Shown here one piece after another: positions 26,001 to 38,000 of a stretch of DNA of 64,000 nucleotides. The notes under the pieces are model-generated. The model was not told the DNA's origin. It ran no database searches and saw nothing but the letters and a program-made list of their open reading frames with translations. How positions within the stretch are numbered: the stretch's first letter is position 1; each line of letters begins with the position of its first letter. Made by a program: the position numbers and the translations under genes. The stretch covers positions 30,504,490 through 30,568,489 of the forward strand of contig NC_135375.1 in the NCBI RefSeq assembly GCF_049243985.1, written 5' to 3'. Origin of the DNA: Paroedura picta (lineage: Eukaryota > Chordata > Lepidosauria > Squamata > Gekkonidae).

Positions 26001-29000
26001 ATGGACGGAGGTTCGCAACATTGTACAAGAGGTAGCAACTAAAACCATCCCAAAGAAAAAGAAATGCAAGAAATCAAAATGGCTGTCTGAGGAAGCTTTA
26101 CAAATAGCTAAGGAGAGAAGGGAAGTGAAAGGCAAGGGAGAAAGAGAAAGATACACCCAATTGAATGCAGAATTCCAGAGAAAAGCTAGAAGAGATAAGA
26201 ATGCCTTCTTAAATGAACAGTGCAAACAAATAGAAGAAAACAATAGAATGGGGAGGACCAGAGATCTTTTCAAGAAAATTGGAGATATGAAGAGAACGTT
26301 TCATGCAAAGTTGGGTATGATAAGGGACCAAAATAGTAGGGACCTCACAGAAGCAGAAGAGATTAAACAAAGGTGGCAAAATTATACAGAAGAACTATAC
26401 AAGAGCGAGCTTAACATCCCTGATGACCACAGTGGGGTAGTTACTGACCTGGAGCCAGACATCCTGGAATGTGAAGTCAAATGGGCCTTAGGAAGTCTGA
26501 GCAACAATAAAGCTAGTGGTGGTGACAGCATTCCAGTTGAACTATTCAAAATTTTAAAGGACGATGCAGTAAAAGTGCTACACTCAATATGCCAGCAAAT
26601 TTGGAAAACTCAACAATGGCCACAGGATTGGAAAAGGTCAGTTTACATTCCGATCCCAAAGAAGGGCAATGCCAAAGAATGTTCAAACTACCGCACCATT
26701 GCACTAATTTCTCATGCTAGCAAAGTTATGCTCAAAATCCTACAAGCTAGGCTCCAGCAATATGTAGACCGAGAACTTCCAGAAGTACAGGCAGGATTTC
26801 GAAGAGGCAGAGGAACTAGAGATCAAATTGCCAACATACGCTGGATCATGGAGAAAGCTAGGGAGTACCAGAAGAACGTCTACTTCTGCTTCATCGACTA
26901 TGCTAAAGCCTTTGATTGTGTGGAGCACAACAAATTGTGGCAAGTTCTTAAAGAGATGGGAATACCAGAGCATCTTATTTGTCTCTTGAGAAATTTATAT
27001 GCAGGTCAAGAAGCAACAGTGAGAACTGAACATGGAATCACTGACTGGTTCAAAATTGAGAAAGGAGTTCGGCAAGGCTGTATACTGTCGCCTTGCCTAT
27101 TTAACTTGTATGCGGAGCACATCATGAGAAATGCGGGATTAGAGGAGTCACAAATTGGGATCAAGATTGCAGGGAGAAATATCAACAACCTCAGATATGC
27201 AGATGATACCACTCTAATGGCAGAAAGTGAAGAGGAACTAAAGAGCCTGTTGATGCGGGTGAAGGAAGAGAGTGCAAAAGTTGGCTTGAAACTCAACATC
27301 AAGAAAACAAAGATCATGGCATCCGGCCCTCTCAATTCCTGGCAAATAGATGGGGAAGAAATGGAGATTGTGACAGATTTTATTTTCCTGGGCTCCAAGA
27401 TCACTGCAGATGGGGACTGCAGCAAAGAAATTAAAAGACGCTTGCTCCTGGGGAGGAAAGCTATGGCAAATCTAGACACCATCCTAAAAAGCAGAGACAT
27501 CATCTTGCCAACAAAAGTGCGTTTAGTCAAGGCTATGGTCTTCCCAGTTGCAATGTATGGCTGCGAAAGTTGGACCATAAGGAAGGCCGAGCGTCAAAGA
27601 ATTGAGGCTTTTGAACTCTGGTGCTGGAGAAGACTCTTGCGAGTCCCTTGGACTGCAAGGCGAACAAACCGGTCAGTCCTAGAGGAGATCAGCCCTGACT
27701 GCTCTTTAGAAGGCCAGATCCTGAAGATGAAACTCAAATACTTTGGCCACCTCATGAGAAGGAAGGACTCCCTGGAGAAGAGCCTAATGCTGGGAGCGAT
27801 CGAGGGCAAAAGAAGAAGGGGACGACAGAGAATGAGGTGGCTGGATGGAGTCAGTGAAGCAGTAGGTGCAAACTTAAATGGACTCCGGGGAATGGTAGAG
27901 GACAGGAAGGCCTGGAGGATCATTGTCCATGGGGTCGCGATGGGTCGGACACGACTTCGCACCTAACAACAACAACAAATGAATAGTCACTTGTCATACT
28001 ATGATTCCAGGGTTTTTTTAGGGGGTGAGGATAAAAACACCAACAAAAATGATTCTAAGTATTCTGTTACTCACATATATATTATTATTATTATACTCAA
28101 ATTGTTTCCAAGCTGAATCTATTCTCAAACCCTTAATAGTAAAAATACCTTTTCTCAGAAAACTGTTCAACTTGATTGCTCATTTCTTTCTCTCTTTGAT
28201 CAAGGCAGTCTATTACCTGCTGTTGTTCCACCAACCATTGCTGCTCCCTTTGAACATGGATGAGAAAAGGTATAATGGTTATACTGTATTTCAATGAAGT
28301 GCCGGAGTAGTTTTGGGGTAGTAAAATATACCTTAGCAAGTCTTCCTTCAGCTTTTTATTCTTTGCATGGACAGTTGATAAAACCATTTCAAGATCATGT
28401 TCTAATATCCGCAACTGAAAGCAAAAGTTGATGTATTAATATCGTATTCGCTAAAAAAAATCAACATTTCACAATCTTTCACAGTATTTGTACACTGTAC
28501 TACACAGGGCTTATCTGAAAACACAGGAAAAACATAGTATGTATGTAATATATATATATTATATATGTAACTAGCAAGAAAACAAATCAGCAAATCAACA
28601 ATTAAGGCGTTGCAAAGCAGGAAGTTGTTAGCACTACACACATCCTGCATAAGTATGCTTCAGACTTCATTTTAAGGAACTCAGGGATTTCAAGGAAACT
28701 TATGAAAAATTCATCAATGATAAAATCGGTAAATGCAGACAATCTCCCAACTCAGCCAGCCTGATCACAACTGCTGGTTTTCTCCTGCAATGTGTGGATG
28801 CTGGGGAAGTGGTACTCCTATCTCACAGGGGGTCAGTCGGGGAGGCGTAACATGTGGCCCACAGTACCTGAATATATGTTGTACTAAACATCTGTCACAT
28901 GTTTATCCTACCCTTCCTTCAAGAAGTTCAGTGTGGTATATCCAGCTTTCCCCTCCTTAATAAAACAAGGCAAAGAGGAGTTGATTTGTATACCCTGTTT

Positions 29001-32000
29001 TATACCCAATCGCTTTTCCTTCCTCTCCCCACAAGAGGCACCCTGTGAGGTAGGTGGGGCTGAGAGAGCTCTGAGAACAATGACTGGATCAAAGTCATCC
29101 CGCTGGCTGTATATGGAGAAGTGGGGAAGACACCAAGGTGTGGAGGAAAGTGTCCTCTGGAAACAGAAGCAAAACATTGTGCAAACAAACCTCCGTGAAG
29201 CATAATTGTTGTTGTTATGTGCGAAGTCGTGTCCGACCCATCGCGACCCCATGGACAATGATCCTCCAGGCCTTCCTGTCCTCTACCATTCCCCGGAGTC
29301 CATTTAAGTTTGCACCTACTGCTTCAGTGACTCCATCCAGCCACCTCATTCTCTGTTGTCCCCTTCTTCTTTTGCCCTCGATCACTCCCAGCATTAGGCT
29401 CTTCTCCAGGGAGTCCTTCCTTCTCATGAGGTGGCCAAAGTATTTGAGTTTCATCTTCAGGATCTGGCCTTCTAAAGAGCAGTCAGGGTTGATCTCCTCT
29501 AGGACTGACCGGTTTGTTCGCCTTGCAGTCCAAGGGACTCGCAAGAGTCTTCTCCAGCACCAGAGTTCAAAAGCCTCAATTCTTTGACGCTCGGCCTTCC
29601 TTATGATCCAACTTTCGCAGCCATACATTGCAACTGGGAATACCATAGCCTAATACTGTTAGCCTAATACTGAAGCCTAATACTGAAGCATAATACTGTT
29701 CACTTAAAAGTCCAAATACGATGTAGTGTACCTGAAAAGCTTAGAAGGAACCTCTGATTCGTGTGCTCTCTTCTCTTTAACTAGTCTAATGACCCACTTC
29801 CTGTTTTTCTGCAAACCATAGCTTGCTGTTACATTAAAACCTGATGACTATGGTTTGCATCCAGCCTGAAAACCAGGGTTGCAAATCACAATTACAAACC
29901 GCAGCTAACTGATTCAGATGTAATGCCAAATGGGGTTTTGAAAAAACAACAACAAAGCTTACGACGTGCGGGAGACAGAACACGAAATGGGTGTGTGAGC
30001 GCCAGGTTATTTCACGTCCCATTATTAACCATGGCTGCTTCCATACAGAAATGATATTCCATAGAGCTCTTGCTACTGCTGCAAATATGCTGAAATACTG
30101 ATTCTAAAGTTGCTTGGTAGCCATAACTCTGGAAACATACAAGACAGTCATATTACAAATCTATCAAACTTTGGCACTCAGGTTGTCTTTCAATATTAAT
30201 ACATCTAACAGGCTACATAAAAACGACAATTTACAGCCTTGATGTCACTAATTCAAATGAAGGAAACTAATTAATCATACCTAACTATTACCATCATCAA
30301 CTATTAATACATGCCAATGATTTCCTAGGGAAAGCTAGATGTCGTGGTTGGTAGAGTGGTTAAGGATGACGGCCTCTAATCTGGAAAATCAGGTTTCAGT
30401 CCCCACTCCTATATATGCAGCCAGCTGGGTGACCTTAGGCCAGTCACAGTTCTTACAGAGCTCTCTCAGTTCCACCTACCTCATAGGGTTTCTGTTGTGG
30501 GGAGAGGAAGGGAAGGCAACTGTAAGCCTCGTTGAGAATCTTTCTGGAAGTGAAAAGCAGGGTACAAAAACCCAGCTGTTCTTCAGTAATCAAGACGGGT
30601 AGCCATGCTAATCTCTGTAATAGTAGAAAAGAGCAAAAGTCCAGTAGCACCTTAAAAACTAACAAAATTTGTGGCAGGGTGTAAGCTTTTGTCAGTCATG
30701 AAAGCTCATACCCTTTAAGGTACTACTGGACTCTTGCCATTTTCTACTGCTAGGAAAAGCTAGTTATAGGTATGTTTACTTCTGTTAATTTTAAGAGGTT
30801 AAACCCAACTTGTCGCTTAATAGACATACCTGGTCTTTTCCTAGTGCTACCAGGACATCTGGATTTGTGGAAATTACTGAAAAACAGAAGTTACCAGAAT
30901 TTATTAAATAACTCATTTTCTTGGCAATATAGCTCATTCTGTTACATACATACTAGGCCAAAAGCCCATTGCTCGCCGTCAGACAATGGGCGCTAGTGTC
31001 CCCCCCGCACCACAGCTGTCCACCCTGTCACCTTTGTGTCCTCGCACAGCAGTAGGCATGGGCTTGCAGGAAAGGGCACGCAGAGTGTGGGCAGCGTTGG
31101 CTGGCAGAGGAGGCGCTGCAGGAGAAGTGCAGCGACCTGCCACCTGCTGCAGGCTTCCAGCGCTGGGTGTTACTTAGGTCTCATAAGCCCACTTAATGAT
31201 ATTGATTATCAGCAATGATTTCAAGCTGTCTACTTTGATGATTTAAGCTCCTTCAACTTTCTTGACCTTCATGGGCACTTTAAAGCCCTTCTTGGCATTG
31301 ACTTACATAACAGATGGGCCACCTCCCACCCTATGTACACCTACATCTTTCAAAATCAGATTAGCAGGATGAGTTTGCAGTCCCATCAGTCTGCCCAATG
31401 AGGACCATGGGCATGAGAACATGGACCTTTTTTGTTACACTTCTTGTACAGAATCACTGACCTGCAGAGATGCAGGTCTCATCTCTTTTATCCTTTCTCA
31501 GGGTATAGAAGCGTTTTCATTGTTTAGTAAATGAGGCTTATCCAGTCTTTCTGCTATTAATACAAAATAGCCTTCGTTTGGCTATTTTAAATTGTTTTTG
31601 CCTATCTATGTAGTGTCTAGATATCTGATTAACATTGCTGAAAATACTACAGTTTGTTTCAGACAGTTCAACTGGATGTTGTTTTCATTGGTTGTTCCTA
31701 TTCTTTTACATTACCCATTTGCTTCTGGGAAGAGAAAATTTAATCATTTAGATTTAGTATTCTAATCTTCTGCATGGGTATTTCAGGATGTGACAGCTAT
31801 CCAAAGGCAAATCATACATAGGACATGCTTGTCAAAAACATAAAGAACTCCTTTCAGCAGAGAATCTAAGATGATGACAGAGAATGATATTTCATTAAGC
31901 TTTTTGACCATTTTTTTCCATAGGCATTTATACTATTAAAATACTGCACACAAAAAAGCAAAACCTAGGAGCTGGCATGTTAAATGTATATAATAACTAA

Positions 32001-35000
32001 GCCCAAGTGATCCTAGCAATGAAGAAGGTTAAGAATATGGACTTGGCAAATCTTAGAGAACCTTGACTCAATGCCCACAAAATACCAGTTACTGCACACG
32101 ATTATATTAATTATGTGATCCCTTCATTTATTCTTTTTCTTTTTTTTTGCAAAGGGAAAGATTCTAGCCAGTGTTTAGCATTGACTCAGTTCACGCATGC
32201 AGGAGAATGAAGTTGTAGAACACTGAAGTGGCAGAATGGTCTGCAGTATTTCAGACTGCATTTTGGAATGCTTAGAAGAGAAGAAGAGTTGGTTCTTATA
32301 TGCCGCTTTTCCCTACCCGAAGGAGGCTCAAAGCGGCTTACAGTCGCCTTCCCATTCCTCTCCCCACAACAGACACCCTGTGGGGTGGGTGAGGCTGAGA
32401 GAGCCCTGATATCACTGCTCGGTCAGAACAGCTTTATCAGTGCCGTGGCGAGCCCAAGGTCACCCAGCTGGTTGCATGTGGGGCAGCGCAGAATCGAACC
32501 CGGCATGCCAGATTAGAAGTCCGCACTCCTAACCACTACACCAAACTGCTTAAAGGTAAAGGTATCCCCTGTGCAATCACCGAGTCATGTCTGACCCTTG
32601 GGGTGACGCCCTCCAGCGTTTTCATGGCTGACTCAATTCAGGGTGGCCTTGCCAGTGCCTTCCCCAGTCATTAGTGTTTTACCCCCCAGCAAGCTGGGTA
32701 CTCATTTTACCGACCTCGGAAGGATGCAAAGCTGAGTCAACCTTGAACGGGCTGCTGGGATCGAACTCCCAACCTCATGGGCAGACAGCTTCAGACAGCA
32801 TTTCTGCCGCTTACCACTCTGCGCCACAAGAGGCTCATTTTGGAATGCTACCTTAGGTTAAAATAAACAAACTCAAAACCTTCCTGAAATATTGTAACAC
32901 AGCACAAGAAAGAGAGGAAGGAGAATCTCTCTTTGCTGTACTATGTTTTTGTTTACATATGACCTATTTATGCAGACAGTGGTATAGCCCACTCTATTGC
33001 CTCAGGGCTCTGCCACCCTGTTACCACTGGCAGGTGTGAATTGCAATGGAATTATTTAAAAACCAGACTCAGCAGCTGTATAGAGGGATATAGAAAAAAC
33101 CTCAGAAAAAAACAAGAATAGAACAAAGTCTGAAAACAAAAGAATAAATATAGAAACATATAGAAAACCACTGTAATAAATGAGCACAAGAAAAATGGAA
33201 AAAAGTTCACTTTTAATTTTATTATTATTATTATTATTATTATTAAATTTATATCTCGCCTCCCCCTGGAGGCTCGAGGTGGATCACATAAAAACCAATC
33301 CCCTAAAACAATAAAAGCACAATAAAACATTTCCGTACAGTAATAAACTTTATCACTAAATAACTTTTATTTTTATTTTGTTTATATTATTTTTAATTTC
33401 TATGATTGTTTTTCCTTCTGAATAATATCTGTTGATAAAAAATCTGTTCACATTTATTTCTGATGTATTTTTCTGTGTGGGCATTTGTCTTGTGTACATT
33501 CATGACACTGGGTTATTTTCTGGGACCAATTTCCTGTGGGCTTTATTCATGTTAAGATGAATTTCAATAGGGAGTAAGAAATACAGATTGACAGATATTT
33601 TCAGATCACAGAGAACAAGGGGCAAGGTCAAAAAACACAAGAAAACACAGATAGAGGCTATAACATCCATAATTTATACAATGTTCATACACAAATTACA
33701 CACCCATAAAAAAGGAATGGCTTTAAAAGTTCTGTTAGAAGTATTCCATTGAAAAGCCTTACATTCTGGTGATCTTTTCTGCCACTGGTTAAACTCGGCT
33801 GTTAAATTCTTCACCCGGTGCAGTAGCAAAGATAGCTGCCAAACATTACAAACATTTAAATGCACTATTAAAATAGGTTTTACTATTATATTTTTAAAAA
33901 GCAAAAATGGCAAAGGTTTAGCCACCTCATCAGGCATAGCCACTTTCTCCTCCTCTAATACTCATCTTGAATCCAAACTTGTGTTCTGCTGCAGAGCAGC
34001 ATCGGAAGCCTTGCCTGGCCAGAGGTGGCAGCTGACTTGGGTCCTTGTGCTAGGAGGCAGGGCAGACACAACCACAAGCCTTTTACATGAGTCTACGTTT
34101 CTTGACAGCCCTGGAAGCGTTTCTCAAATGGGTGGGAGTTTATTTTTATATCATTTTAAAATTTGTTAAACATTTATCAGGTAATATGACCATATATGTC
34201 ATGTTGACTCCCCCACCTCCTAAAATGACTGATGATAGGCCTGGAGGGGATGGGAAGGGGAGGGTACCAAGGTGGGTGTGTACACCAGCTGTGCTTCCCA
34301 ACCACATTCTGCACCATCACGCCACCTGAATCACGCCTGAAGCATGTCTCAGGTGTTTCTCAACAGTAAAAAAAGCTGAGAAAGGCTGGTCTAAAGATTA
34401 TAGAGGATGTTTGTGCTGGCAAAGAATTGGCAGTGGGGAGCTAAAGTCGATATTTTATGATGTAGTAGAATCTCAAACAATTCAATTCCTAATGGTCTGG
34501 AGCAACTGTCTCCCAAGTTTCCACCCAGTTCATGTCGAAGTCTTATTCTGTTACCAATTATTCAAGGCAGGAAAAATGGAAGTGGGCAGTTCCATCAAGC
34601 TTATAGCCACTATAGTGCAGGAAAAAGCCTGTACCACAAGCCCAGGATAGACCCAGGCTGCTGCCATCTACCAGATGCCATAAACAATCTTTCATCCATT
34701 TTTCTGTGACCATTATCATATCTTGAAAACATTGTGATTACAGTTTAGCTGATCAGAGTTGAAGCTTCTCTTCTGTGTTTTTTTAAAATCAGTTTGTCAC
34801 AATTTAAAACATGTTACACATATCAGGTGTGATATTGGGCAGATTAGATAGCAAAAGAAATATATATATAATTGTGTATAATAAACATGCTTAGAAGTCT
34901 ATTCAGTGGCACACCATGTACATAAATCATTATTAGTGAGGTTCTGAAACTCTGGACTTACCTTGGGATCAGTAGCTGGAAGAGTTTCTATTTCTTGAAA

Positions 35001-38000
35001 TGTTACTGTGTTATGGCACTTGGTTTAAAAAAAGAGAGAATAGAAATCACACATTTAAACATTCCTCCATAACTGAAATGTACTTTGCTGCCAAAACAGA
35101 TAACATCTCTAAGGCCGATTATGCACAGGGCGGGAAGTCCAGGCTGGCAGAGACAGAGCAGCGGGGCAAATCCCCGATTGCGCACGATGCTAAAGCCATC
35201 CTGACCTGACCAGACCCTCAGAAGGCCCACTGTGATGCTGCGGTTGCCATTGGAGGCTGGGCCGGGCAAGCCCCCCAAACTACAGTGTCCCTGCAGGGAC
35301 ACGAAGCACCCTAGTTAACTCAGTGGAGGCACGAAGCCAAACAAAGTGCTTTCCCACCCCCACGATGGTGGGATAGCGGCATGCCGCTCTCCTGCCATTG
35401 TGTGGTGGGGCCCCATGACCACTGATCCCTCCCATGCTGCCGCCGCACAGCATGGCAGGCTCATCCATGGTGGTGCATGCGCATGCACAACATCAGGGCA
35501 GTCCACATGTTCCAGGAAATGCCTTCTCCCGTGCATTCTCAGAAGCAGCGGGGCATGCTACCCCACCGCTAGAAACCAGCTGCAGTCCAGTGCAGCTGCC
35601 ATGCATAATCAGTCCAAATGATTAGAAATTACCTCTTCCACATGCTTCCATAGTCCTTCACACTCTTCTAAGAGTTGTTCTTTGGCATCCTCTAAATTCA
35701 GATCTTGCTGAGGTAGAGACATGTGCTTGGTCAGTTTCACAACCTGGGAACAAATACTATCTTCGTTAATATCTCTTACATTTGTAAGTATAATTGTCCA
35801 AAAAAAATCTCATCAAAATTTTTACCAACAAATATTATCATTTTACTATAGACTTGAAAGAAAACTTTTTAAGGATGAAAATTCCAGGGCTTCATTCAGT
35901 GACTACAAAGGATGTCTACTACTAGGGATGGTCATGACCAGAATTTGTCCTGAACTTGGGACAGTTCAAGAACTGATGTTCACAGAGCTATTATTTGATA
36001 GTTTGAGCAGCTGCGAGCATCACCTTCCTTTAATAATGGGATAAAAACGGACCTTTTCCAGAGGTAATTATGTGGAAGCTTAATCTGGAAGAATCTACAA
36101 TCAGAGTCAAAATCAATAATCTCTGCTATGTAGATGATACAACATTCCTTGCTGAATTGGAGCGTGATCCGAAGACCTTGATAAAGATACTAAAAGAAGA
36201 AAGTGAAAAGATAGGACTGTACCTAAATATCAAAAAGACCAAGCTCATGACAAATACTGGCAGTAGCACAAAGTCACGATTGACAAAAAGAATATTGAAT
36301 GTATTGATGATGTCATCTTTCTTGGCTCTATGATTAATCAAAGTGGAGGATGCAGCCGTGAAATCAAACGGCGAATAACACTGGGCCGGAATGCAATGTT
36401 AAACATGAACCGAATATGGAAGAGTAAGGATATCAGCCTTAATACAAAGTGCCGGCTAGTCAACACCATTGTCTTCCCCATAACAACCTATGGATGCAAA
36501 AGCTGGACCCTGAGGAAGGAAGACAGAATAGATGCCTTCGAATTATGGTGCTGGAGATGAATGCTGCAAATACCATGGACAAGATGGTTTTAGATAGGAG
36601 CAAACCAACTATGTCATTAGAAGGGAAGATATTACGGCTAAAGCTCACTTTGGACCCATCATGCTCACTTACTTTGGACCCATGGGCTGCCTGGGGAGGT
36701 GATGGGCTCCCCCTCACTGGCAGTCTTCAAGCAAAGGTTGGATACACACTTTTCTTGGATGCTTTAGGATGCTTAGGGCTGATCCTGCGTAGAACAGGAG
36801 GTTGGACTAGATGGCTTGTATGGCCCCTTCCAACTCTATGATTCTATGCAATCAAAATTGCTAGAAAGATCATTAATGCTCGGCATGGTCAGCGGCAAAA
36901 GGAAACGTGGTCGCCAAAGGATCTGCTGGCTCGGCACGATCGAAGCCAATACAGGGATGACCATGAACCAATTAAAAGAAGCAGTCAGAGACAGGGGCGC
37001 ATGGCGAAGACTTTCCTATAGAATCACCAAGGGTCGGACACGACTGAACGGATAACATCATCATCATCATGTACTTTCGGGAGGTGCATAAACAGTTCAA
37101 CTTGACTGTTTCCCCGAGACAGTTTAGATGTCAGCAGACTGCACAAGGAACAGAAGTGCTTTCCACAAACACATCTTGATTTTGCTAAACTCTTGGGTTA
37201 TTTTTATGACCCCCTTCCCCAAGGCATATGCATAATCTGTAAAATCCTGTCTCTCAGACAATGGGAGGAGGAGTAAGACATGTGGTTCCGGGAGAAAATG
37301 CATAAAAGGGAAAGTTGCCTGTAAAAACTTTGAGCTGGCTTTCTTGACACGCTCCCATATTAAAGCCTTTAATATGATGTAGGAGAACATGGTGTGCAAT
37401 CCATTGTTTCCATTTCAATAAGTCGAGTTTAGATACTCCTATTGGAATGGGGTCCTTTGGCATGGGGACCGCTAGCATAACAGTGACACAGTATTATTAA
37501 TTCCAAGACCAGGGAAAAGAGAAGGCAGTAGAGAAAGCTACTTTCTTGAAGCCTAAGCAGCAACTGTCACAGGTATGGGGGCTTGGGGACTTATGGAGAG
37601 GGGCTCAGTAACTCTGAGAAGATTTACAACTCACTAAAGGAAAAAATATACTCCCTCTCCCAAATGTTCTCCAATTTCCTAAAATTAGTAATAGAGATTA
37701 AGCTCAATTTTCTATTAATCTCTGTTGATTTATAACAGGTGATGGGTGAACTCCTTGCAGGCTAATAATTGCTGTCTGTGCTGTGAACCGAGATTGGAGA
37801 GTCTGCCCATCCCTAGTTACAAATCAACAGAGATTAATTTTAAAAATGAAGCTTAACCTCTATTACCAGTTTCAGGGATATTCCTGTTTCAAACTGTACA
37901 CTATTTTAACTAGTATTAAACGTCTATAAATAGATCTTGTGTTCTAATTTGAAAACAATTCATTATTTCTAGATAAATTAACCACAATTTTTTTCCTGCT

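Noticed and set aside
35003-35621. Several frames of 60-100 codons near the CENPK start exon
   Set aside because: They lie in the GC-rich TIR element and read as Cys/His/Met-rich translation noise.
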